Assembly (NCBI RefSeq): GCF_946479755.1 | Contig: NZ_CAMLHC010000003.1 | Location: 186,001-250,000, forward strand | Length of the DNA: 64,000 nucleotides | Direction: 5' to 3' | Source: an uncultured Chitinophaga sp. | Lineage (GTDB): Bacteria; Bacteroidota; Bacteroidia; Chitinophagales; Chitinophagaceae | In this document: one piece after another, positions 54,670 to 63,654 of the stretch | Numbering within the stretch: position 1 is the stretch's first letter | How the letters are laid out: each line of letters begins with the position of its first letter | The notes under the pieces: generated by a model | Seen by the model: the letters and a program-made list of their open reading frames with translations, nothing else | Database searches by the model: none | Told to the model about the DNA's origin: nothing | Program-made: the position numbers and the translations under genes

Positions 54670-55848
54670 ATGAACACAACCACCCCCTACAGGGTAACTT
54701 CCATTGATGTGCTGCGTGGTCTCGTGATGGTAATAATGGCACTGGACCATACCCGCGATTTTTTTCATCGTACGGCCATGACAGCAGACCCGCTCGATCC
54801 GGCCACGACCAATACAATGCTGTACTTTACCCGTTGGATCACGCATTTCTGCGCGCCCACTTTTGTTTTTCTTTCCGGCGTGTCGGCTTTCCTGGCGGCA
54901 CAGAAGAGAACACGGCAGGACGCTGCGCGCTTCCTCATTAAAAGAGGCTTATGGCTGGTGCTGGTGGAAGTGACACTGATTACGCTGGGCCTGACCTTCA
55001 ACCCTTCGTTCAATTTTATCATCCTGCAGGTGATATGGGCCATCGGATGGAGCATGGTAATACTGGGACTGCTGAGCTGGTGGTCGCGGAAAGCGGTACT
55101 CATAGCAGGTATCCTGTTATTTTTTGGTCATAACGTGGCCGACTATATGAAATTACCGGCAGAAGGGACTGCGGCGATGATGTGGCAGATACTGCTGACC
55201 GCCCGCGGTACCGTGGCGCCGTTGGATGCCACACACCTGCTGGGCATATTTTACGCCATATTACCGTGGACAGGCATCATGTTGCTGGGGTATAGCATCG
55301 GGACCTGGTTTACCCGCGACTTTCCCGCGGTAAAAAGAAAACAACGGCTGGTCATTGCCGGCGCGGCGTTAATAGTCCTGTTTGTGTTACTGCGATGGAT
55401 CAATCTGTATGGTAATCCCGTCCCCCGTAAAATATATGCTGACGGCTGGTCCAACGTATTGTCATTCTTTGATACCAGCAAATACCCGCCGTCCCTGCAA
55501 TACGCAGCCATGACCCTCGGGCCGGCACTGCTGGCACTGGCCGCCTTCGAAAACCTGCAACAAAAATGGAGCGGCGTGTTAACCGTGTACGGACGAGTGC
55601 CTTTTTTCTATTACGTGTTGCATTTTTACCTGTTGCATGCCTTACTGGTGATCGTGTTTTTTGCTACAGGACATTCCTCCGCACAGATAGCGCAAGTGCC
55701 CTTCTGGTTCAGGCCTGCCGAATTCGGTTATGCATTGCCGTTAGTATATCTTGTCTGGATAGCGGTAGTGGCCGTGCTGTATAAGCCCTGTCGCTGGTTT
55801 GACCGGTACCGTACCGCACACCGTCAATGGTGGCTGAGTTACCTGTAA
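54670..55848 (+). CDS. DUF1624 / heparan-alpha-glucosaminide acetyltransferase-like membrane protein
   Basis: A 392-residue protein with about ten membrane helices. The N-terminal RVTSIDVLRGLVMVIMALDHTRDFFH is the HGSNAT/DUF1624 start, including the His in helix 1 region; WITHFCAPTFVFLSGVSAFL and LPWTGIMLLGYSIG are further marks. Related enzymes acetylate sugars across membranes; the substrate here is unknown. It starts 14 bp after the preceding terminator. Confidence 0.9.
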   Translation: MNTTTPYRVTSIDVLRGLVMVIMALDHTRDFFHRTAMTADPLDPATTNTMLYFTRWITHFCAPTFVFLSGVSAFLAAQKRTRQDAARFLIKRGLWLVLVEVTLITLGLTFNPSFNFIILQVIWAIGWSMVILGLLSWWSRKAVLIAGILLFFGHNVADYMKLPAEGTAAMMWQILLTARGTVAPLDATHLLGIFYAILPWTGIMLLGYSIGTWFTRDFPAVKRKQRLVIAGAALIVLFVLLRWINLYGNPVPRKIYADGWSNVLSFFDTSKYPPSLQYAAMTLGPALLALAAFENLQQKWSGVLTVYGRVPFFYYVLHFYLLHALLVIVFFATGHSSAQIAQVPFWFRPAEFGYALPLVYLVWIAVVAVLYKPCRWFDRYRTAHRQWWLSYL

Positions 55849-55862
55849 AGAAAGAGAGAAGA

Positions 55863-56216
55863 TCAGGAAGGGGGATTGGAAGCGGATTTCAGGGCTAAGG
55901 CAATGATAACGGGGAACAGCAACAATATTACCAGGTATCCGACGGGTTTATGGTGATACATACCCTGTATCAGCCGGGCGATGCCCAGCAGCAGGCAGCA
56001 GCCGTTGACCATACGGGCCATACGGGGATACTGCCGCCATAGCAACAGCACGTTGCCCAGCGAAAACACCAGCAGCAGGCTGTAGAAACCGAGGAACTGT
56101 TTGCCGGCAAGGTGAAAAGGATTGAACCGGTGATAGGAAAAATGCAGGAAGGTGAGGATGGCCGCACCACTGGCTGTCAGCAGAAGGTAACTTGTTTGCC
56201 TGGAAATGGTTCGCAT
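55863..56216 (-). CDS. Small integral membrane protein
   Basis: A 117-residue protein with four hydrophobic segments (YLLLTASGAAILTFLHFSYH, FLGFYSLLLVFSLGNVLLLW, GCCLLLGIARLIQGMY, YLVILLLFPVIIALAL). The ATG at 56216 is chosen because the longer frame from 56315 begins in the tail of the neighbouring gene. No family recognised. It lies 44 bp after the glycine-rich-domain gene on the same strand, so they may be co-transcribed. Confidence 0.65.
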   Translation of the reverse strand: MRTISRQTSYLLLTASGAAILTFLHFSYHRFNPFHLAGKQFLGFYSLLLVFSLGNVLLLWRQYPRMARMVNGCCLLLGIARLIQGMYHHKPVGYLVILLLFPVIIALALKSASNPPS

Positions 56217-56260
56217 ATGTGATTTGTTTTTTGGGTTAATAAATGTGGAAGGTTGCAGGT

Positions 56261-57004
56261 TCAATCGCCCCCTCCGCCACAACCGCCGCATCCGCCTCCG
56301 CAACTGCTGCTGCAACTGCTGCCGCAGGAGTTGCTGCTGCTACCTCCGCAGCTACTGCCGGAAGAATCGCCTTTGCTTTGGTTTTTATCGGTTTTACGGG
56401 CGGTGTTGTAAGCCAGCAGAGCCAGCACGATTAATCCAAACACTGTTCCGCCGGGCGTACAGCCTGTTAGCAGGAGACTGAGAAATAATAACAAGGGGAG
56501 AAGCCGTGGAAAGAAGAAGGAGCGGAGACGTTTCCGGAGAGAATGTGGGGTGTTGTACCAGATGTCGGGAGGCGGATTTTCATCGAAAACGGTCCGGTAA
56601 AGCCGGAGTGTTTGCAGGAACCAGTCGTCGTGTCTTGCCTGTTCCGGCGGGCCGCCCTTGGAAGGGTGATGGTGGAGTTTTCTGCCGAGGACCTTTTCAC
56701 AGAATTCATCCCAGTAGTTCTCCGTGTAAAGCAGGTGCTTGTGCCATACCTGGTCGATCACATACGAAGGAGAGGCGCCGGTGGGGGAGATACAGCAAAG
56801 GTACACGAAGCGGCGGTATTCTGTAATGGCCCTGCTGGTGAAGCGTTCGTTCCAGCCGTTTTCCCGGGCGAGCTTTCGTGAGAAAGGCAGCGGGGCGGTG
56901 GGATCGTCCGGCTGAAATGCTGCAATTCTTTGCCAGAGCGGGTCCTGTCTGAAGGTGGTCCCTGCGCGGATACGCGGTGTGGTGTTGGTGATACTTGTCA
57001 TCAT
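56261..57004 (-). CDS. Glycine-rich domain protein (GRDP/DUF1399-like) with Cys/Gly tail
   Basis: A 247-residue protein. The first ~150 residues carry the GRDP-like pattern: AITEYRRFVYLCCISPTG, PSYVIDQVWHKHLLYTENYWDEF, then LHHHPSKGG. This is followed by a hydrophobic stretch (LLPLLLFLSLLLTGC, then FGLIVLALLAYNTA) that anchors it in the membrane, and a low-complexity tail of Ser, Cys and Gly (CGGGCGGCGGGGD). The family is known from plants and bacteria; its bacterial role is unclear. Confidence 0.75.
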   Translation of the reverse strand: MMTSITNTTPRIRAGTTFRQDPLWQRIAAFQPDDPTAPLPFSRKLARENGWNERFTSRAITEYRRFVYLCCISPTGASPSYVIDQVWHKHLLYTENYWDEFCEKVLGRKLHHHPSKGGPPEQARHDDWFLQTLRLYRTVFDENPPPDIWYNTPHSLRKRLRSFFFPRLLPLLLFLSLLLTGCTPGGTVFGLIVLALLAYNTARKTDKNQSKGDSSGSSCGGSSSNSCGSSCSSSCGGGCGGCGGGGD

Positions 57005-57103
57005 TTGTTTTTTTTATTTGAAAGTAAATTCGCTTTTTGGGATAATACCCGAATCTTCTGATTATCTTACAGCGTCTTTTTTTCGTCTTAAAATCGTATT
57101 ATC

Positions 57104-57997
57104 ATGACAAGGGAAGAGTTGGTTAACCTGGAGCGCCTGATGAATTATATTTCCTGGCATTTCCTCCGTAAAAAAGAATGGAAAGACGTCTCCAAAACAG
57201 AGTGGGCACATGTGGCGGGAGAATTCAACGTCTTGCTGGACAAGCAGCGGAAGAAGAAAAAAACGGCTGCCGCCCCGCTGTCTTTCGGCGACAATTATTT
57301 CTACGAACACCTGGTCATCAAAAAACTAAAACCCTGGAAAAACCGGACCGCCGCGGCTGCCATCAGCAGCCCTAACTTCTCCCGGCTGAATACCATCGCT
57401 AACGCGTTGGGGTACACGAACTACATCGACTTTATCAATACAGCCACCGAAGGGTTTCCTTTTCATGAGCTGAAGATCAATATCCCGCTGGCACCGGTCA
57501 ACCATAAGCTGCTGGAACACCTGGTGGGCTACTGGTACTGCTACAACCGCAACCTGCCGATGCGTGACCAGGAAGAGGGCGACCGCATCTGGCGCTCTTC
57601 CCTTGAAATATACCGCTCGGGAGATGAATACCTGGTAGAGCGTACCGGCCGTGACAACCACATGTATTACGGCAAAATCACCTCGTTTGCCAATTACCTC
57701 TTCATTATCATGAACAGCACCACCTTCATCCGGCAGCGCCATTTTGTAGGCCGGCTGAAAGATGTGGAAGATAAAATGAAACGCCCCGGTTTCCAGGTCA
57801 ACGAGCTTTCTTTCATCAGCACCTGCGTCAGTTTCACGGAAGAGCCCATCGCACTCTACGAAATCTTCGACCGCGTGCCACATGCCCGCAACTTTGAAAA
57901 AGCGTCCATAGACCTGCCGTTTGACAGCCCGCTGTTACCGACGCATATCATGACACACCTGAAAGACGTGCGGGAAAACCGTATCATGGAACACTAG
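57104..57997 (+). CDS. Hypothetical protein
   Basis: A 297-residue cytoplasmic protein with a basic N-terminal part (LDKQRKKKKT), a helical segment with NTIANALGYTNYIDFINTA that resembles a small DNA-binding or adaptor helix bundle, and a beta-rich centre (SGDEYLVERTGRDNHMYYGKI, NYLFIIMNSTTFIRQRHF). No family recognised. It is divergent from the glycine-rich-domain gene and monocistronic. Confidence 0.6.
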   Translation: MTREELVNLERLMNYISWHFLRKKEWKDVSKTEWAHVAGEFNVLLDKQRKKKKTAAAPLSFGDNYFYEHLVIKKLKPWKNRTAAAAISSPNFSRLNTIANALGYTNYIDFINTATEGFPFHELKINIPLAPVNHKLLEHLVGYWYCYNRNLPMRDQEEGDRIWRSSLEIYRSGDEYLVERTGRDNHMYYGKITSFANYLFIIMNSTTFIRQRHFVGRLKDVEDKMKRPGFQVNELSFISTCVSFTEEPIALYEIFDRVPHARNFEKASIDLPFDSPLLPTHIMTHLKDVRENRIMEH

Positions 57998-58138
57998 TCA
58001 CCAGCTTGTCCGGAAATGAACAAGGCATGTTTTAAAAACGTACATTTATCTTGAAGTGTGAAAATTAATGAATTGATTTTCAGTGTCTTGAAATATGGCA
58101 TTGTCTTTTTACTATAAGGGCAAACATCCAACCGTTCA

Positions 58139-60559
58139 ATGATCAGGAACTACTTTAAAATCGCTGTCAGGAATCTTGCACGCAGCAAGGGATATGCTGC
58201 TATTAATATTTTCGGCCTTGCAGTGGCGCTGGCTACCTGCCTGCTGATCACCCTTTTTGTGGTCGATGAACTGAGCTATGACCGGTACAACCGGAAGGCT
58301 GACCGTATCTACCGCGTGAATGCGGATTTCCTGGTGAACGGGAACGCTTTCCGGGAAAGATACACGCCGGCACAGCTGGGGGCCACTATGATGAAAGACT
58401 TTCCGGGCATCGAAAATTATGTGCGGTTCCGTGGCTTCGGAGACCGCTCCGTCCTGATCAAGAAGGGCAATGAAACGCTGATGGAACATAATGCCGGGTT
58501 TGCAGATTCCACCTTGTTTGATGTATTTACTTTGCCCATGCTCGCCGGCGATCCTAAAACGGCGCTTACCAAGCCCTACACGATGGTTATCTCCGAAAAG
58601 ATGGCCGAAAAATATTTCGGCAGCACCATGGCAGCTGTTGGGAAAACAATGCATATCAACAATACGGATAATTATATGGTGACCGGCGTTATTAAAAACA
58701 TGCCGGCCGCTTCGCATATACATTATGACTTTATCTGGTCCATGGCCAGCCTGGAAGATAGCCGTAATACGGCATGGATGGCAGATAACTACGATACTTA
58801 CCTGCTGGTACGGCCGGGCATCAACGAAGCGACGCTCCTCAGCCAGCTGAAAACGCTGACTAAAACCTATATGGACGGCCCGCTGAAAGCGATGATCGGC
58901 AGCAGTATCGATGAACTGGAACGCAGCAACGGCCACTTCCGGTATGATGTGCTGCCGCTCACCAAAATACACCTGTATTCTCCCTTTACCAATGAGGTGG
59001 AACCGGGCGGTAATATCCAGTACGTATATATATTCACGGTAGTAGCGGTATTTAACCTGCTGATTGCCTGCGTCAATTTTATGAACCTCTCTACGGCCCG
59101 CTCCGCCGGCCGTTCAAGGGAAGTAGGGGTGCGGAAGGCGTTGGGTTCCCAGCGGTCCAACCTCATCACACAGTTCCTGACGGAATCGATGCTGACGACC
59201 CTGTTGGCGGCATTGATGGCAGTGGCGCTGGCGCTGCTGTTGCTGCCTTATCTCAACCAGGTGGCCGGTAAAGCGATTACGCCGGACATGCTGCTCAATA
59301 GATGGTTATTGCTGGGCATGGTGGCCACTGTTTTTGTAGTGGGGTTGCTGGCGGGTAGTTACCCTGCCTTTTTCCTCTCTTCGTTTGAACCGGTGCAGGT
59401 GCTGAAAGGAAAGCTGTCGACCGGTTTCCGGGGCGGATGGCTGCGCAACAGCCTCGTGGTGTTCCAGTTCTCCACGGCGGTGGTCCTGATCGTAGGCACG
59501 CTGGTCATCTACAGCCAGTTGAGTTACATCCGCAACAAAAAGCTGGGCTACAGCCGCGAGCAGGTGGTGGTCCTGAAAAATACGCAATCGCTCACGGTGC
59601 ATGCCGACGCTTTTAAAGAAGAGGTACTGAAACTGCCTGGCGTGCAGTCCGGTACCATGACAGACGCCTTGCCGGTATCCACCATTATGAGTACCGCCAT
59701 CTTCGCTAAAGATGCAGCGGCCAGCGCCGGACAGGTAATGGGGCTGTTTGAATGGAAGGTGGACGCGGATTATCTCCATACGCTCGGTATGCAGATGGCC
59801 GCCGGCCGCAATTTCTCTCCGGCGATGCCGTCCGACAGCAACACCTTGCTGATCAATGAAACAGCGGCTAAGTTACTCGGGTACACGGATCTGAACGACC
59901 GGTTCCTGTATGCTAACTACGAAGGCAATAAACCGCTGCGTATCATCGGTATCGTAAAGGATTTTAACAGCGGTTCGCTGCGAACAAAAATACCGCCTAT
60001 CGTCATGCGGCTGGCTAAACGCCCCGATATGATGGCTTTCCGCATCCGTACCGGTGATATCCCTGCGCTGCTTGGTAAAATAGAAGACAAGTACCACCAG
60101 GTGGCCGGCATGGAAGGGCAGCCTTTCCAGTATACATTCCTCGACGATGATTTTAGTCGCCTCTATGCGGCCGACCAGCGTACCGGTAAGATCTTCGTTT
60201 CCTTTACCTGCTTTGCTATCCTGATTTCCTGCCTCGGGTTATTCGGACTGGTGACCTACGCCGCGGAACAGCGGACCAAAGAAATCAGTATCCGTAAGGT
60301 GATGGGTGCCAGCGTAACCAGCATCGTCACCCTGTTGTCCCGCGATTTCCTGAAGCTGGTGGCTATCGCTATCGTAGTGGCGTCGCCGTTGGCCTGGTGG
60401 ATCATGGACCGCTGGCTGCAGGATTTTGCTTACCGTATCAGTATCGGGTGGTGGGTGTTTGCCGCCACGGCATTGCTGGCCGTTCTTATCACCCTGGTTA
60501 CTATCTGCCTGCAGGCGATAAAGGCAGCGCGCGCGAATCCGGTGGTGGCGTTGCGTTAA
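58139..60559 (+). CDS. MacB-like ABC transporter permease
   Basis: An 806-residue inner-membrane protein with two MacB periplasmic domains and two FtsX domains (eight membrane helices). It starts IRNYFKIAVRNLARSKGYAA; the first FtsX block has SREVGVRKALGSQRSNLITQF, the second RTKEISIRKVMGASVTSIV, the tail RANPVVALR. Such tandem-FtsX permeases are common in Bacteroidota and work by mechanotransmission with a separate ATPase, which is not encoded in this window. Substrate unknown. Confidence 0.93.
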   Translation: MIRNYFKIAVRNLARSKGYAAINIFGLAVALATCLLITLFVVDELSYDRYNRKADRIYRVNADFLVNGNAFRERYTPAQLGATMMKDFPGIENYVRFRGFGDRSVLIKKGNETLMEHNAGFADSTLFDVFTLPMLAGDPKTALTKPYTMVISEKMAEKYFGSTMAAVGKTMHINNTDNYMVTGVIKNMPAASHIHYDFIWSMASLEDSRNTAWMADNYDTYLLVRPGINEATLLSQLKTLTKTYMDGPLKAMIGSSIDELERSNGHFRYDVLPLTKIHLYSPFTNEVEPGGNIQYVYIFTVVAVFNLLIACVNFMNLSTARSAGRSREVGVRKALGSQRSNLITQFLTESMLTTLLAALMAVALALLLLPYLNQVAGKAITPDMLLNRWLLLGMVATVFVVGLLAGSYPAFFLSSFEPVQVLKGKLSTGFRGGWLRNSLVVFQFSTAVVLIVGTLVIYSQLSYIRNKKLGYSREQVVVLKNTQSLTVHADAFKEEVLKLPGVQSGTMTDALPVSTIMSTAIFAKDAAASAGQVMGLFEWKVDADYLHTLGMQMAAGRNFSPAMPSDSNTLLINETAAKLLGYTDLNDRFLYANYEGNKPLRIIGIVKDFNSGSLRTKIPPIVMRLAKRPDMMAFRIRTGDIPALLGKIEDKYHQVAGMEGQPFQYTFLDDDFSRLYAADQRTGKIFVSFTCFAILISCLGLFGLVTYAAEQRTKEISIRKVMGASVTSIVTLLSRDFLKLVAIAIVVASPLAWWIMDRWLQDFAYRISIGWWVFAATALLAVLITLVTICLQAIKAARANPVVALR

Positions 60560-60580
60560 TTCTTTTCGTATATTAAGGGT

Positions 60581-61624
60581 ATGATGTTTCGCTTATACCG
60601 ATGGGCCGGTTGTCTGCTTTTATTATGGCTGACAACCGGTTTAAACGCACAACCCGTAACCCCGGCGGATTATCACCTGAACGCTTATACGCTGCACGAT
60701 GCAGCGTTGGGGGATGTCCGTTATTATATCTCCGCCGAAGGACTACAAACCAAAAAGCCCCTGCTCATTTTACTGGACGGCTCCAGTCACCTGCCACTGG
60801 CCCTGCTGGTGAAGCAACCCCGCCGTATGGAGGTGATGAACACCTTCGATCACGACCTGCTGAAGCTGGCCAACCGTTTCCATGTGGTGATGATCAGTAA
60901 GCCGGGCGTCCCGTTCTGTGACACCATACAGGTACAGCGGGATACCGTCACGATGGACGATGTGGACCGGCTGTTGCCTATGCCGTACATCTACCGGCAT
61001 AAAGGCGGCCTCGAATGGCGCGCGCAGGCGGCTTCCCGGGTAATTGATGCGGTATGTGCGAAGTTCCCGGTAGATGCCGGCCGGGTAGTGGTGTATGGCT
61101 ACTCGGAAGGAGCACAGGTAGCGCCCAAGGTGGCGGTACTCAACAAAAGGGTGACCCATTGCGCCAGTGTCTTCGGCAGCGGCCTTAATCAACTGTATGA
61201 CTTCATCCACGACGCCCGCCTGGAGGCGGTAAAAGGCCACATCTCCTATGAGGCGGCCCAGCGGCGGATCGATTCGCTGCTCCGCCAGTTTGAAGATATC
61301 TACCGGCATCCGCAGGATACGCGGAAGGACTGGGAAAGTAATACCTACCAGCGCTGGGCCAGCTACGGCGCAGAGCCGCCCGTGCAACAGTTTGCCCAAC
61401 TCGATATCCCGCTGTTTGTGGTAGCAGGCATCCACGATACCAATTCCCCCATTTACAGCCTCGATTACCTGCCGCTGGAATTCCTGCGCCTCGGTAAGAA
61501 AAACCTCACCTATAAAGTATACCCCGTGGACCACTTTTTCCGGAATACCGCCAACCCCCGCGATACGACGGACTATAAGTCGCAAATGCTGACAGCCCTG
61601 CTGCAGTGGCTGAAAGTACGCTGA
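60581..61624 (+). CDS. Secreted alpha/beta-hydrolase
   Basis: A 347-residue exported protein (signal MMFRLYRWAGCLLLLWLTTGLNA in two parts, ending near NAQPVT). Hydrolase features are LLILLDGSSHLP, the nucleophile elbow VYGYSEGAQVAPK, the acid region FVVAGIHDTNSPI and the final His in VYPVDHFFRN. Two Cys are seen (PFCDT, AVCAKF). It follows the permease gene by 21 bp on the same strand and probably shares its transcript. Substrate unknown. Confidence 0.8.
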   Translation: MMFRLYRWAGCLLLLWLTTGLNAQPVTPADYHLNAYTLHDAALGDVRYYISAEGLQTKKPLLILLDGSSHLPLALLVKQPRRMEVMNTFDHDLLKLANRFHVVMISKPGVPFCDTIQVQRDTVTMDDVDRLLPMPYIYRHKGGLEWRAQAASRVIDAVCAKFPVDAGRVVVYGYSEGAQVAPKVAVLNKRVTHCASVFGSGLNQLYDFIHDARLEAVKGHISYEAAQRRIDSLLRQFEDIYRHPQDTRKDWESNTYQRWASYGAEPPVQQFAQLDIPLFVVAGIHDTNSPIYSLDYLPLEFLRLGKKNLTYKVYPVDHFFRNTANPRDTTDYKSQMLTALLQWLKVR

Positions 61625-61674
61625 GCAGCGGCAGCCTTCCTGTCTCCCGAAAAAAAATCTCCAGGAAAAAAACA

Positions 61675-61702
61675 TAAGTAAGCGAACATTCACTTATTTT
61701 TG
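61675..61702 (+). promoter_or_regulatory. Promoter with imperfect TetR operator before tetR/MFS
   Basis: TAAGT (61675-61679) and ACTTA (61692-61696) frame a 22-bp imperfect palindrome containing GAACATTC; it abuts a perfect -7 box TATTTTTG (61695-61702). Repressor binding would block transcription of both genes. Confidence 0.55.
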
Positions 61703-61729
61703 TATCCTCAAGCGTTTGTAGAAAAAATC

Positions 61730-62320
61730 ATGCGGACCCGGAACACGGAAAAAATGGAGCTCGTCAGGCAAATGACGATGCAGATGGTAGCGACCAATGG
61801 TATAGAAAACTTTTCGGTCAACAGCCTGGCAAAAGCCTGCGGTATCTCCGTCGCCACTTTGTATATTTACTACAAAGACAAAGACGATCTGATCATACAG
61901 GTGGCCATGGAAGAGGGCGTCCGGCTGACAGACGCTATTTTAAAAGACTTTGATCCGGACCAGTCTTTTGAAACAGGCCTGTGGCAGCAGTGGACGAGCA
62001 GGGCCATTTATCTGAAGGCGAATCCGTTGTCTTCCGCGTTCATAGAAAGGATACAAATGTCCAGCTATGGTGAAAAAGCGGGATTTGTTATCAGTAGCAT
62101 GTTCCATAACAGTATGCAGCGTTTTGTGGAAGGTGCGATAAAAAGAAAAGAACTTATTCCGCTTCCGGTGGAAGCCTGGTGGTCAGTGGCGTTTGCGCCG
62201 TTGTACAACCTGCTGCGCTTTCATTATAAAGGCCGCGGCGTTACTACAAAAACATTTATACTAACGGACGAATTGCTCCGTCAAACATTTGAAGTCGTTG
62301 TAAAAGCTTTAAAACCGTAA
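61730..62320 (+). CDS. TetR-family transcriptional regulator
   Basis: A 196-residue repressor. HTH: FSVNSLAKACGISVATLYIYYKDKDDL; the C-terminal domain contains SAFIERIQMSSYG and PVEAWWSVAFAPLYNLLRFH. The ATG at 61730 fits the promoter at 61695-61702; the earlier in-frame TTG at 61700 lies inside that promoter. The MFS transporter gene starts 31 bp after its stop, making it the likely target. Confidence 0.92.
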   Translation: MRTRNTEKMELVRQMTMQMVATNGIENFSVNSLAKACGISVATLYIYYKDKDDLIIQVAMEEGVRLTDAILKDFDPDQSFETGLWQQWTSRAIYLKANPLSSAFIERIQMSSYGEKAGFVISSMFHNSMQRFVEGAIKRKELIPLPVEAWWSVAFAPLYNLLRFHYKGRGVTTKTFILTDELLRQTFEVVVKALKP

Positions 62321-62351
62321 TCTCTGCCCTTATCTTCAATTATTAATTCAC

Positions 62352-63596
62352 ATGCAAAAAGATACCACTAAGGTGCCCTTTACCGGGTATCAAAAATTTG
62401 TCGTGCTGATACTGGCGCTCACCCAGTTCACCGTCATCCTCGATTTTATGATTATGTCGCCTATGGGAGACCTGCTAATGAAATCCATGGACCTCCATCC
62501 CAGTCAATTCGGGCTGGCGGTGTCCGCCTATGCCTTCAGCGCCGGCGCTTCCGGCCTGCTGACAGCAGGTTTCGCAGACCGCTTCGACCGTAAAAAGCTG
62601 CTTACCTTTTTTTACAGCGGCTTTATCCTGGGTACCATTTTTTGTGGCCTGGCGCACACTTATCCGTTGCTGGTAGCAGCCCGTATCATCACCGGACTTT
62701 TCGGTGGCGTGATCGCTTCTATTTCCATGGCCATCGTGACCGACCTGTTCGACATTCATCATCGCGGGCGGGTGATGGGCTATCTGATGATGGGCTTTGG
62801 CGCCAGCCAGGTGCTGGGCGTACCTATCGGCCTCTTCTTCGCCAACCGCTATGGATGGTGGATGCCCTTCCTGCTGGTAGCGGGTTTTGCGCTGCTGGTA
62901 ATGGTATTGATACAGGTACAATTAAAACCAGTGAACCAGCATCTGCAGCTGCAGCGAACCCATTCACCCCTGGCACACTTATGGAAAACGTTTGCCAATA
63001 AGCAGTACCGGATGGGGTATACCGCCACTGCCCTGGTGTCTATCGGCGGTTTTATGATGATGCCTTTCGGCAGCGCGTTCGCCGTCAATAACCTCGGTCT
63101 TACGAATGAACAGCTGCCTTTCCTGTTTATGGTGTCAGGCGTTGTGGCGCTGGTTATACTTCCACTTATTGGTAAACTGGCAGACCGCATCGACAAATTC
63201 AAACTGTTTGCCATGGGCGCCATCTGGATGATCATCATCGCGCTCATCTATACAAAACTGGGTCCTACGCCACTCGTGATCGTCATCGCCTGGAATGTAC
63301 TCCTGATGATCGGTATCCTTGGCCGTAGTATTCCGAGCAATGCGCTTATCAGCGCTGTACCCAACATGGAAGACAGAGGCGCGTTCATGAGTATCAACTC
63401 TTCCTTGCAACAAATTGCAGGCGGAGTTGCAGCGGCGATTGCAGGTGTGATTGTTACGCAGAAAGATAAAAGCAGTCCGCTGGAACATTATGATATCGTT
63501 GGCTATCTGATGACCGGTTTAACCATGATCAGTATCTGGATGGTCTATCGCGTCAGTGAAATGATCAAGGCCAGAATGCAGATGCAGAAAGCGTAA
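62352..63596 (+). CDS. MFS transporter, drug-efflux type (DHA1-like)
   Basis: A 414-residue protein with twelve membrane helices. MFS motif A appears as GFADRFDRKKLLTFFYSG; motif C-like ASQVLGVPIGLFFANRYG is present, and later GKLADRIDKFKLF. It probably exports a small hydrophobic compound. Regulation by the upstream TetR is inferred from operon position. The substrate cannot be read from the sequence. Confidence 0.93.
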   Translation: MQKDTTKVPFTGYQKFVVLILALTQFTVILDFMIMSPMGDLLMKSMDLHPSQFGLAVSAYAFSAGASGLLTAGFADRFDRKKLLTFFYSGFILGTIFCGLAHTYPLLVAARIITGLFGGVIASISMAIVTDLFDIHHRGRVMGYLMMGFGASQVLGVPIGLFFANRYGWWMPFLLVAGFALLVMVLIQVQLKPVNQHLQLQRTHSPLAHLWKTFANKQYRMGYTATALVSIGGFMMMPFGSAFAVNNLGLTNEQLPFLFMVSGVVALVILPLIGKLADRIDKFKLFAMGAIWMIIIALIYTKLGPTPLVIVIAWNVLLMIGILGRSIPSNALISAVPNMEDRGAFMSINSSLQQIAGGVAAAIAGVIVTQKDKSSPLEHYDIVGYLMTGLTMISIWMVYRVSEMIKARMQMQKA

Positions 63597-63619
63597 GCGC
63601 GGAGTCGACAAATTATTTT

Positions 63620-63654
63620 AAAAGGTGTGTCCAACCAGGATACACCTTTTTTTT
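63620..63654 (+). terminator. Rho-independent terminator of tetR/MFS operon
   Basis: AAAAGGTGT (63620-63628) pairs with ACACCTTTT (63642-63650), and the T run continues for four more bases. Confidence 0.9.

Noticed and set aside
58136..58972. Minus-strand frame inside the MacB-like permease gene
   Set aside because: Antisense to conserved permease sequence and with no family signature.
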